Source of the DNA: Pseudomonadota bacterium
GTDB taxonomy: Bacteria; Pseudomonadota; Gammaproteobacteria; Steroidobacterales; Steroidobacteraceae
Assembly (NCBI GenBank): GCA_019352035.1
Contig: JABBNZ010000019.1
Location: 1 to 51,529, forward strand
Direction of reading: 5' to 3'
Length of the DNA: 51,529 bases
Of this stretch, positions 17,053 through 25,524 are shown in pieces (position 1 is the first letter of the stretch; each line of letters starts with the position of its first letter). The notes beneath the pieces were generated by a model that worked only from the letters and a program-made list of their open reading frames with translations, did not search any database and was not told the DNA's origin. The translations under genes were made by a program, and so were the position numbers.

Positions 17053-17540
17053 ACCGGGACCCGAACGGCATCGCCGATCTCGAGCGTCGGCTGCAAGCTC
17101 TTCTGGAGGAGAGCGTGCAGCGCGTCGGCGGCCGTGCGCGCTCGCGCCTCAACCAGGCCCGGCATGCGGCGCTCGCCGAGGCGCAGCGGGCTGATCGCTG
17201 GCATCCGCGGCGGCGGCTCGCGACGCGAGTCGGGCGGCCCGGATTGTGGGTGCCGGCGGCGGGAGGCCTCACCGCCGCGCTGCTGGTGGCGTTCGTGCTC
17301 TGGCCGCATGCCCCTCGGGGATATCCCCCGGCGCAGGCGAGCCGCGCCACCGCGCAGGATCTGGAGCTGCTCGCCGACCGTGACGGGATGGAGCTCATGC
17401 AGAACGGCGATGGGCAGTTCTACGAGTGGGCGATGGCGCAGGCCGATGCGTCGGGCCAGCCGAGCGCTTCCGGTGCGGCGGCCCAGGGCAAGGCCCACGG
17501 GCAGAGCGGTGACGCGGATACCGGCCGGAACAGCGGCTGA
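17049..17540 (+). CDS. DUF3619 membrane protein, putative anti-sigma factor
   Basis: A 163-residue protein with a cytoplasmic N-terminal part rich in charged helices (DLERRLQALLEESVQRV), one membrane helix at about 72-87, and a short periplasmic tail that becomes Gly/Ala/Ser-rich. It resembles DUF3619 proteins, which are encoded directly after ECF sigma factors. The topology and the 4-base overlap with the sigma gene suggest a membrane anti-sigma factor, which is inference. The next gene starts one base after its stop. Confidence 0.75.
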   Translation: MNRDPNGIADLERRLQALLEESVQRVGGRARSRLNQARHAALAEAQRADRWHPRRRLATRVGRPGLWVPAAGGLTAALLVAFVLWPHAPRGYPPAQASRATAQDLELLADRDGMELMQNGDGQFYEWAMAQADASGQPSASGAAAQGKAHGQSGDADTGRNSG

Positions 17541-17541
17541 G

Positions 17542-17853
17542 ATGCGCATTGCGCACCGCATCGGGATCGCCGTCGTGACCGCGGCGCTTGCCGCCGGATC
17601 GCGGATCAGCCGAGCCGGGGTTGCGCAGAAGCACAGCGCGGATCCTCCGGTGGACGAGCGACTGTTGGAATTCCTCGGCAGCGTCGATCCCTCGGCGGAT
17701 TCGGGGCGGCCCGATGACGGCGATTGGCTGGCGTACCTGTCGCAAGTCAAGATCGGCAAGGTGGCCCGGTCGTCCCAGGCGGCCAAGGCACCGCGGAGCC
17801 CGCCGCCGAAGCCGGCGAGCTCCGCGGCTGGCGCCGAGAAGCCGGGCGGATAA
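17542..17853 (+). CDS. Small exported protein of the sigma/DUF3619 operon
   Basis: A 103-residue protein of unknown function. A weak signal peptide or membrane helix at 8-24 is followed by an acidic segment (about 36-65) including DERLLEFLGSVD and a Lys/Pro/Ala-rich tail. It starts one base after the DUF3619 stop and ends 13 bases before the DUF3106 gene, so it is in the same operon. The motif LLEFLGSVD...WLAYLSQV resembles small proteins found beside DUF3619/DUF3106 genes, but I cannot name a family with certainty. Confidence 0.65.
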   Translation: MRIAHRIGIAVVTAALAAGSRISRAGVAQKHSADPPVDERLLEFLGSVDPSADSGRPDDGDWLAYLSQVKIGKVARSSQAAKAPRSPPPKPASSAAGAEKPGG

Positions 17854-17866
17854 GGGGTACGAGGCC

Positions 17867-18523
17867 ATGATCCAAGAGCGCAAGGCGCTGATGCTCGCGC
17901 TGCTGCTGGCGGCGGTGCCGGCTTGCGCCCTGGCGCAGCAGCCCCCGGCTCCCATCTCCCGGGCGCAGGCTGCGGCCCCCGTAGCCTGGTCCAGCCTCTC
18001 ACCTCAGCAGCGGCAACTGCTCGGGCCGCTGGCGAGCCGATGGGGATCTCTGCCGGCGGCGCGCCAGCAGGCGCTCGCGCGCGGCAGCCGGCGCTGGATC
18101 AACATGAGCCCGCAGCAGCGCTCGATGGCTCGCAAGCGCTTCCAACAGTGGCGGCGGCTCAGCCCCGCGCAACGGCAGACGATCCGCCGCAGGTGGCAGG
18201 AGTTCAAGTCCCTGCCGTCGCAGCAGCAGCAGACCATTCGCCACAGTTTCCGTGAGTTTCAGCGGCTGCCCTCCTGGCGGCGCCGCATGCTACGGCAGCA
18301 ATGGCAGAGCGCTACTCCCGCGCAGCGGCAGCGGATGATCCAGCGGGCTCAGCAGATGCAGCGTCAGCGTCAGATGCAGATGCAGATGCAGATGCAGATG
18401 CAGCGTGAGCGCCAGATGATGCAGATGCAGCGGCAGCGTCAGATGATGCAGATGCAACGCCAGCGTCAGATGATGCGGATGCAGCGGTCCCAGATGATGA
18501 GAGTTCCGCGCGGGCCTCGTTGA
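17867..18523 (+). CDS. DUF3106 exported protein with Met/Gln-rich repeat tail
   Basis: A 218-residue protein with a signal peptide (about 1-23, cleavage after ALA) and a DUF3106 region built from repeated LSPxQR-type units (WSSLSPQQRQLL, NMSPQQRSMARKRF, RLSPAQRQTIRRRW, ATPAQRQRM), about every 21-24 residues, each followed by a basic helix. The last 60 residues are Gln/Met/Arg repeats encoded by five CAGATG hexamers (18371-18400) and nearly three 27-base units (18413-18490). It ends the sigma operon and is probably a regulated envelope target. Its Met-rich tail might bind copper or silver, but this is speculation. Confidence 0.8.
   Translation: MIQERKALMLALLLAAVPACALAQQPPAPISRAQAAAPVAWSSLSPQQRQLLGPLASRWGSLPAARQQALARGSRRWINMSPQQRSMARKRFQQWRRLSPAQRQTIRRRWQEFKSLPSQQQQTIRHSFREFQRLPSWRRRMLRQQWQSATPAQRQRMIQRAQQMQRQRQMQMQMQMQMQRERQMMQMQRQRQMMQMQRQRQMMRMQRSQMMRVPRGPR
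18371..18490 (+). repeat. Hexamer and 27-base tandem repeats inside the DUF3106 gene
   Basis: Five CAGATG units at 18371-18400, then 27-base units at 18413-18439, 18440-18466 and a partial one at 18467-18490, differing at a few positions. All units are multiples of three, so copy-number change would keep the frame. Confidence 0.85.
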
Positions 18524-18526
18524 CTG

Positions 18527-18616
18527 GCGCAAATCGTCCCGCGCGATCTTGTGCGCGGCAGCTCAATGACGCCTTCGGGCCCCCGCGGCCCAGGGGCGCT
18601 CAATGGCTTGCTTTCG
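18527..18616 (+). repeat. F2-like hairpin repeat, copy c, between convergent genes
   Basis: A stem formed by GCGC and CAAATCG (18527-18536) with CGATCTTG and GCGC (18544-18556), followed by a GGGCCCCCGCGGCCC-type hairpin and, at 18597-18616, a motif resembling 1625-1644. It overlaps the last codons of the cyclophilin gene and may act as a bidirectional transcript end. Weakest member of F2. Confidence 0.45.
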
Positions 18617-19541
18617 ATCTAACGGGGATCGGGACGCTACATACGTCCACGCGGCCCGCGGGGACCTTGAACCAGGGGCCGCGCCGATTGCGCAGCGCTT
18701 GCACGTACCGGGTGAATGTCGGTGTGTCGGTACGCAGCACTTCGAGCGGCGCGCGCTTGGCCGGCGGCAAATCCGACGCCACCCGCACGGACTCGATGCG
18801 CACCCAGTGGGCGTGCTTGCGGTATACACCCAGAGGCCCGTTGCCTCGCGGCAGGGACGAGAGCAGCGCCATGCCCTGCACGACCCGCCCGATCAGCGTC
18901 GTGTTGCGATCGAGCTGTCTCTGGGGTCCGCCGATGACGGCGTAAAGGGTGGTGCCGCCGCCGCTGTCGACGTTGTCACCGCGAGCGGCGCCCACCATGC
19001 CATAGCAGTTGACGAGCCATGCCCGGCCGAACACCGGATCGCGGGCCGCGGGGAAACCGCTCGAGAATCCGGTCTGCGGGGCGTAGGTGTCAGGGTCGGC
19101 AAGCACGGTGAACGGCAGATGCCGCGAGGGCCGCTCGAACTCGGCAGCCACTCTGCGCCGCGCCGTGCCCACGGACTTGCGGCCGGTGGGGTCGCCCCAT
19201 TCCGCCACGCCGTTGTCCTGAACGCGAAAGATGGGCAGCCCGTTGTAGAAGCCCTGTCGGGCCAGGCTCTTGATGTTGGTGACGTAGCGCGGCGCGAACT
19301 GCGGCGCCAGCTCGATCACGACGCGCCCCTGAGGCAACCTCATGTAGAGCGTATCGTGAGGGTCGAGGGCGCGCCAGGCGGAAGCCGGCGCGCCCTCGAG
19401 GATCATGGAGGGTGTCAGGGCGATGTGCGCGCGAAGCGACGGTGCCGCGGCTGGCGGCGTAGCCGCTGCCGCGTCCCGACTCGGGAGGGGCAGGGCGGCG
19501 AGCGCCGCCAGAACCAAGCCGATTCGCACCACATTGCGCAC
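18600..19541 (-). CDS. Periplasmic cyclophilin-type peptidyl-prolyl isomerase
   Basis: A 313-residue exported protein with signal peptide (about 1-27). The cyclophilin domain runs from about 62 to 250 and begins DTLYMRLPQGRVVIELAPQFAP, then NIKSLARQGFYNGLPIFRVQDNGVAEWGDP, matching the family's conserved start and core. It should isomerise X-Pro bonds in the periplasm. Longer than typical PpiA (about 190 residues), with extra N- and C-terminal segments. It lies 14 bases after the pntB stop in the same direction, though no functional link to transhydrogenase is evident. Confidence 0.88.
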   Translation of the reverse strand: MRNVVRIGLVLAALAALPLPSRDAAAATPPAAAPSLRAHIALTPSMILEGAPASAWRALDPHDTLYMRLPQGRVVIELAPQFAPRYVTNIKSLARQGFYNGLPIFRVQDNGVAEWGDPTGRKSVGTARRRVAAEFERPSRHLPFTVLADPDTYAPQTGFSSGFPAARDPVFGRAWLVNCYGMVGAARGDNVDSGGGTTLYAVIGGPQRQLDRNTTLIGRVVQGMALLSSLPRGNGPLGVYRKHAHWVRIESVRVASDLPPAKRAPLEVLRTDTPTFTRYVQALRNRRGPWFKVPAGRVDVCSVPIPVRSKASH

Positions 19542-19555
19542 GTCCCGCCTCCTTC

Positions 19556-20959
<1,404 letters not shown>

Positions 20960-21265
20960 CTAGCGCGCTCCCGGACGCTTGCCGCCCGCTCTGCTCGATT
21001 TGAACATCTCGAGCATGCGCTCGGTGACGACGTAGCCGCCCATGGCGTTGCCGGCCGCGAGCAGCACGCCGATGAAGCCGATCGTCTTCTCGAGCGGCGT
21101 GTGCGCGTTGCCGAGCGCCACCATGGCGCCGACCAGCACGATGCCGTGCACGAAGTTGGAGCCGGACATGAGCGGCGTGTGCAGGATCACCGGCACGCGC
21201 GCGATGACCTCGTAGCCGGTGAAGGCCGCGAGCATGAAGATGTAGAGCGCTACGATTCCGGTCAT
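20960..21265 (-). CDS. pntAb: NAD(P) transhydrogenase subunit alpha, part 2
   Basis: Small membrane subunit of 101 residues with three to four predicted helices (about 3-22, 30-50, 55-75), including HTPLMSGSNFVHGIVLVGAM. In organisms with a split alpha subunit this piece carries the membrane helices that E. coli PntA has at its C-terminus. I use ATG 21265 (MTGIVALYIFMLAAF); an upstream in-frame ATG would overlap pntAa by 80 bases and adds a non-hydrophobic leader. Confidence 0.94.
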   Translation of the reverse strand: MTGIVALYIFMLAAFTGYEVIARVPVILHTPLMSGSNFVHGIVLVGAMVALGNAHTPLEKTIGFIGVLLAAGNAMGGYVVTERMLEMFKSSRAGGKRPGAR

Positions 21266-21272
21266 GACGGCG

Positions 21273-22397
21273 TCAACCTTCGATTGCCTTGCGGGTGGGC
21301 TCGTGTTTGATCTCGCCGGCATGCGTGAGGCAGGCCTGGGCGAAGACCTCATCGCTCCAGTCGATGGCGAGCTCGCCCTTCTGGATCGCGGGCTTGAGGA
21401 AGTTCAGGAGATTGCGCGCGTACATCTCGCTCGCGTTGTAGGCCAGCTCGCTCGCGAGCCCCACCGCGCCGATCACCTTGACGCCCTGGTGCGTCACCAC
21501 CTCGCCGGCCCGGGTGAGCTCGCAGTTGCCGCCCTGCTCCGCGGCGATGTCGACGATCACCGATCCGGGGCGCATGCGCTCCACGGCGCCGCGCTGAATG
21601 ATCTTCGGCGCCGTCCGGCCGGGAACGGCGGCTGTGGTCACCACCGCATCCGCGGCGGCGATGCGGGAATCGAGCACTTCCTGCTGCTTGCGCTTTTCCT
21701 CTTCGGTGAGCTCGCGCGCGTAGCCGCCCGCGCCTTCCGCGCTGACGCCCGTCTCGACGAACTTCGCCCCGAGCGACTTGACCTGTTCACGCGTGGCGCC
21801 GCGGACGTCGTACCCTTCCACGACCGCGCCGAGGCGCCTGGCCGTCGCGATCGCCTGTAGTCCTGCAACGCCTGCCCCGATGATGAGCACCTGCGCTGGT
21901 CGAATCGTTCCGGCCGCCGTGGTGAGCATCGGCAGAAACTTTGGCAAGTGATTCGCAGCGATCAGCACCGCCTTGTATCCGGCGATGGCGGCTTGGGACG
22001 ACAGGGCATCCATCGATTGCGCGCGTGAGATGCGCGGTACCAGCTCCATCGCAAAGCTCGTGATCTGCCGCTGCGCGAGGGCCTTCACTTCCTCGTGCCG
22101 TGCGTAAGGCTGCAGGAATCCGATGAGCACGGTGCCGGGCTTCAGAGCCCGGATGTGCTCGAGGGGCAGCGGCTGGACCGTGAGCACCACCTGCGATTGC
22201 TCGAGCACGGCGGCGGCCGAATCGGCCCACTCCACGCCCCGGTAGGCCGAATCGAGAAACTGGGCGCCCGCGCCCGCGCCGCGCTCGATGAGCATCCGCG
22301 CACCGCTCTGGGCGAGCTTCTCGGCCACCTCGGGAACCAAACTGACACGAGTCTCCCGGGGCGCACTCTCCCGAAGCACGCCTATCGTTACTGGCAT
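21273..22397 (-). CDS. pntAa: NAD(P) transhydrogenase subunit alpha, part 1
   Basis: Soluble NAD(H)-binding domain I of the transhydrogenase, 374 residues, related to alanine dehydrogenase. It starts MPVTIGVLRESAPRETRVSL, contains the Arg/Gln-containing loop and the Rossmann signature VLIIGAGVAGLQAIATARRLGA (about 169-190). A ribosome site AGAGGG precedes the ATG at 22397. First gene of the pntAa-pntAb-pntB cluster, divergent from the HNH gene. Confidence 0.96.
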   Translation of the reverse strand: MPVTIGVLRESAPRETRVSLVPEVAEKLAQSGARMLIERGAGAGAQFLDSAYRGVEWADSAAAVLEQSQVVLTVQPLPLEHIRALKPGTVLIGFLQPYARHEEVKALAQRQITSFAMELVPRISRAQSMDALSSQAAIAGYKAVLIAANHLPKFLPMLTTAAGTIRPAQVLIIGAGVAGLQAIATARRLGAVVEGYDVRGATREQVKSLGAKFVETGVSAEGAGGYARELTEEEKRKQQEVLDSRIAAADAVVTTAAVPGRTAPKIIQRGAVERMRPGSVIVDIAAEQGGNCELTRAGEVVTHQGVKVIGAVGLASELAYNASEMYARNLLNFLKPAIQKGELAIDWSDEVFAQACLTHAGEIKHEPTRKAIEG

Positions 22398-22433
22398 CTA
22401 CGGCCCTCTTTTGGGGTTCCCGAGCGTGGGATG

Positions 22434-22463
22434 TTGAATCTTCGCATAAAATTGCCGTATCTT
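22434..22463 (+). promoter_or_regulatory. Possible promoter of the HNH nuclease gene
   Basis: TTGAAT at 22434-22439 and TATCTT at 22458-22463 with an 18-base spacer in a locally AT-rich stretch. A start at about 22470 would place the ATG at 22473 almost at the 5' end of the message. Confidence 0.45.
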
Positions 22464-22472
22464 ACACTCGCC

Positions 22473-23147
22473 ATGCTGGGCATTGACCTCGAACGGGCCG
22501 ACCGCGGCTTCGCGGACGACCTGCGGATCGTCCCCGCCGGGACGTCGCGCGGGCTCTCTCAACTCGTGCTGAGGACGGACGTGGCCGGCATGCCGCTGGA
22601 ATGGATCGACTACAAGGAGGCGGCCCGACTCTACCACCAGGACCAGGTGGCCTATACCTGCGGCTCGCCGCTGTTCGCGCTCTATGGCGGCGTCAATGCG
22701 AGCACCGGTCTGCGCACGGTGCTCGAGATCAATTCCATCGTCGCCACCGTGGGCCACACGGGCAATCCAGGCAATACCCGCCACGATTACGTACCCCCGC
22801 TGAACAACCAGACGCTGTTCCGGCGGGACGCGTACCTGTGCATGTACTGCGGCGTGCGCTTCCCGTCACGCGAGCTCTCCCGCGATCACATCAGGCCCTT
22901 CAGTCAGCGCGGTCTCGACGTCTGGACCAATGTGGTGACGGCGTGCCGGCGCTGCAACAACCAGAAGGCCTCCCGCACGCCGGAGCAGGCGAAGATGCAG
23001 CTGATCGCGGTGCCGTTCACGCCGACCTACGCGGAATACATCTTCCTCAAGGGGCGGCGGGTGCTCGCCGACCAGATGCAGTATCTGCTGGCGCACTTCC
23101 CGCGCTCGAGCCCGCTGCACGATCGCATCCAGCGCTGGCTCAATTGA
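22473..23147 (+). CDS. HNH endonuclease family protein
   Basis: A 224-residue protein. The N-terminal 110 residues are a conserved region of unknown role (GLSQLVLRTDVAGMPLEWIDYKEAARLYH). The HNH domain follows: CMYC (Cys123, Cys126), Asp138-His139, Asn153, and CRRCNNQK (Cys158, Cys161), the zinc-bound beta-beta-alpha metal fold. This stand-alone family is widespread in proteobacteria and its DNA target is not known to me. I prefer ATG 22473 because the preceding bases look like a promoter; ATG 22431 would add 14 residues. No ribosome site is seen for either. Confidence 0.85.
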   Translation: MLGIDLERADRGFADDLRIVPAGTSRGLSQLVLRTDVAGMPLEWIDYKEAARLYHQDQVAYTCGSPLFALYGGVNASTGLRTVLEINSIVATVGHTGNPGNTRHDYVPPLNNQTLFRRDAYLCMYCGVRFPSRELSRDHIRPFSQRGLDVWTNVVTACRRCNNQKASRTPEQAKMQLIAVPFTPTYAEYIFLKGRRVLADQMQYLLAHFPRSSPLHDRIQRWLN

Positions 23148-23490
23148 TGAAGCGCTGGATCCGGGCTTTGCGCTGCGCAGTCCCTGCCACGCGCAAAGCT
23201 CCCGGGTGGCCCTCCAAGGCCGCCCGTGGGACGCATGCGCCGCACCCTGCGCGGCCCAGCGCGCCGCGGGCAAAAAGTTGCCCGCGGTGCCGTCAGCTGC
23301 GGCGGCGGGGCGCATGGCGCTGCGCTATCCTGCTCCGCGCACGTCCCGGGTCCGACCGGGCCTGCCCGGGGTATCCATCCAGGGACACCCGCTCGGCGGA
23401 GCGAAGCGATGCTTCGCCCAAAGGCACCGTCTCGCCCGTGTGCGTGGGGCGCTCGCGCGTGCCGTTTCAGGGTTTCGGGGTGCGCACTGC
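23148..23490. other. Intergenic region holding F1 copy c
   Basis: These 343 bases separate the HNH and exonuclease genes. They are nearly filled by the F1 repeat (23152-23325). Downstream sequence to 23476 has no recognised element; GGGGTG at 23477-23482 may serve as the ribosome site of the exonuclease. Confidence 0.6.
23152..23325 (+). repeat. F1 structured repeat, copy c (with about 70-base insertion), 3' of the HNH gene
   Basis: Begins 4 bases after the HNH stop. The outer stem (23152-23158 with 23256-23262) now encloses a longer arm containing a GGGCTTTGCGC / GCGCAAAGCTCCC pairing and the conserved GCAGTCCCTGCC. Hairpin B is 23264-23272 with 23279-23287; hairpin C is 23310-23314 with 23321-23325. 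Linker CTGCGGCGGCGGGGC is identical to the other copies. Confidence 0.75.
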
Positions 23491-24399
23491 TTGATTTTCC
23501 TCGTCGACGCGTCGGTCTATGTCTTCCGGGCGTATCACTCGCAGCTGCCGGACATGGTCGATTGCGACGGCAATCCCGTGCACGCGGTCTTCGGCTTCGC
23601 GCGCTTCCTGGGGGATCTGCTGGAGCGCATCCGCCCGCGCTACGTCAGCGTCGCGTTCGATCAGCGGATGACGACCTCCTATCGCAACAGGATCTACCCT
23701 GCGTATAAGGCCAATCGCGAGCCCGCGCCCGCCGGCCTCGCACGCCAGTTCGAGTATTGCCGCGAGCTCTGCCGCCATCTGGGGCTGGCATGGTTCGTCG
23801 ATCCGGACTTCGAGGCCGACGACATCATCGGGACGCTCTCCTGCCTGATGCGCGCCGAAGGCATCCGCTCGGCATTCATCACCCGCGACAAGGACCTCGC
23901 GCAACTCGTGCGCGATGGCGACCTGCTGTGGGACTTCGGCGCGCGCACGCAGATCGGCTACCGCGACGTTCAGCGCTACTTTGGCGTGGCCCCCGAGGGC
24001 TTCGCGGACTTCCTCGCCCTCACCGGCGATGCCTGCGACAACATTCCGGGCGTGCCCGGAATTGGGCCGAAGATCGCGGGCACGCTGATGCGAAAATTCG
24101 GCTCGCTCGATGAGCTCTACGCCAATGTCGGCCGCGTCGCCGCCCTCGGCTTGCGCGGCGGCGGCGCTCTCGGCGCGCGCCTCGCCGCGCATCGGGAGTC
24201 GGTCTTCCTGGCGCGGCGGCTCACGCGGATCGTCTGCGACCTGCCGCTCGGCGTATCGGCCCCGGACCTGCGGCCGCGGACGCCGGATCTTGCGGCTCTG
24301 GGAGCGCTGTATGATCGCCTCGGCTTCGGATCGCTGCTGCGCCGCCAGGGCGAGCGGCTCGCGGAGCAGCAAGCGGCCTTCGCGGCCGCGGCAGGCTGA
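23491..24399 (+). CDS. 5'-3' exonuclease (FEN/PolI N-domain type)
   Basis: A stand-alone flap/5'-3' exonuclease of 302 residues, similar to the N-terminal domain of DNA polymerase I and to ExoIX. Metal-binding acidic motifs are present: VDASVY at the N-terminus, EADD at 108-111, TRDKD at 131-135 and TGDACDNIPGVPGIGPK at 178-194, the last being the helix-hairpin-helix region. It should process flaps or RNA primers. TTG 23491 puts the catalytic MIFLVDAS at the N-terminus and has GGGGTG upstream; an in-frame GTG at 23439 is the alternative. Confidence 0.9.
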   Translation: MIFLVDASVYVFRAYHSQLPDMVDCDGNPVHAVFGFARFLGDLLERIRPRYVSVAFDQRMTTSYRNRIYPAYKANREPAPAGLARQFEYCRELCRHLGLAWFVDPDFEADDIIGTLSCLMRAEGIRSAFITRDKDLAQLVRDGDLLWDFGARTQIGYRDVQRYFGVAPEGFADFLALTGDACDNIPGVPGIGPKIAGTLMRKFGSLDELYANVGRVAALGLRGGGALGARLAAHRESVFLARRLTRIVCDLPLGVSAPDLRPRTPDLAALGALYDRLGFGSLLRRQGERLAEQQAAFAAAAG

Positions 24400-24422
24400 C
24401 CTAGACCCGGGAGCTACTGCAT

Positions 24423-25319
24423 TTGAGCGAGGACGGCGGATTCGAGGTGATCGCGCGCGAGATTGGCGCGCAATTGGGAGGCGAGTGCGCGCCGGAGCCG
24501 GAGGATGGCGTCTCGGGCGGCAGCATCAACCGCTGCTACCGCTGGCGATGTGGCGACACGGCGCTTTTCGTGAAGGTGGCCGATGACAGGGGTGCTGCCG
24601 GCCTGCTGGCTGAGAGCGCCGGGCTCGTCATGCTCGCCGAGGCGAACGCGGTGCGCATCCCGCGGGTGCTGGCGCGCGGCACTGCCGGGCGCAGCGCGTT
24701 TCTCGCCTTGGAATGGATCGAGTCCCGGCCGGCGGGCCGTGCCGCGGAGGAGAGGCTCGGCGAGCAGCTCGCGGCCCAGCACCGGGTGACGGCGGCGCAG
24801 TTCGGGCTCGCCGACGACAACTTCATCGGCCGCACGCGCCAGCCGAACGGCTGGGTGGCGGACTGGGCCGGGTTCTTCCGCGAGCGGCGGCTGCGGCATC
24901 AGCTTGCGCTTGCCGTGCAGAATGGCTTCGGGGAGCTTCTCGAGAAGCCCGGCGCGCGCCTGCTCGAGTCGGTCGATGCGCTGCTCGCGGGCCATCGGCC
25001 GCAAGCCTCGCTGCTGCACGGTGACCTGTGGGCGGGCAACTGGCTCGCCGATGAGCGCGAGGAGCCGGTCATCTTCGATCCGGCGGTGTCCTACGGCGAC
25101 CGCGAGACGGACCTCGCCATGACCCGGCTCTTCGGCGGCTTCGGCCGCCCCTTCTACGATGCCTATCGGGATGCGGCTCCGCTTCCCGCCGGACATGACG
25201 TGCGCGCCGGGCTTTACAATCTCTATCACGTGTTGAATCACGCCAACCTGTTTGGCGGCGGCTACGCCCGCCAGGCGCGCGCGAGCATCGACCGCCTGCT
25301 GGCCGAGGTCAGAGGTTAG
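24423..25319 (+). CDS. Fructosamine/ketosamine-3-kinase family protein
   Basis: A 298-residue kinase of the FN3K family, which phosphorylates Amadori products (protein-bound fructosamine or ribulosamine) so that they fall apart, repairing glycated proteins. Visible motifs are Lys51 in LFVKVA, Glu98 in LALEWIE, the catalytic loop HGDLWAGNW (199-207) and the metal-binding Asp219 in IFDPAVSYGDRETDLAM. The TTG start at 24423 has GGGAG at 24409-24413. It follows the exonuclease by 23 bases and is probably co-transcribed with it. Confidence 0.9.
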   Translation: MSEDGGFEVIAREIGAQLGGECAPEPEDGVSGGSINRCYRWRCGDTALFVKVADDRGAAGLLAESAGLVMLAEANAVRIPRVLARGTAGRSAFLALEWIESRPAGRAAEERLGEQLAAQHRVTAAQFGLADDNFIGRTRQPNGWVADWAGFFRERRLRHQLALAVQNGFGELLEKPGARLLESVDALLAGHRPQASLLHGDLWAGNWLADEREEPVIFDPAVSYGDRETDLAMTRLFGGFGRPFYDAYRDAAPLPAGHDVRAGLYNLYHVLNHANLFGGGYARQARASIDRLLAEVRG

Positions 25320-25359
25320 CGCAGGCTCCCAGGAGGGCGCGCGATTCGGCTAGTATGAC

Positions 25360-25464
25360 GCGCTGGATCCGGGCTCCAGCCCGGCCCAGCGCGCCGCGAG
25401 CAAAAAGGCGCGGTTTTGTGCTCGCGGCTGCGCCACCTGCGGCGGCGGGGCACGTCCATGTGCC
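25360..25464 (+). repeat. F1 structured repeat, copy d (complete), between FN3K and acs
   Basis: Begins 40 bases after the FN3K stop. Outer stem 25360-25366 with 25386-25392; hairpin A 25369-25375 with 25378-25384; hairpin B 25394-25402 with 25419-25427, its inner part again AAAAA...GCGCGG...TTTT; linker CTGCGGCGGCGGGGC; hairpin C 25449-25453 with 25460-25464. It ends 60 bases before the acs start, so it could also be part of the acs leader. Confidence 0.85.
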
Positions 25465-25524
25465 TGGGTATGCCCCCGTGCCGCTTCATGATTCGGGGTC
25501 GTCCTTACGCGAGGGGATTCATTC

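Noticed and set aside
23148-25524. Composite transposon carried by flanking F1 repeats
   Set aside because: No transposase, no terminal inverted repeats and no target-site duplication visible; only the bracketing by direct repeats is kept as a finding.
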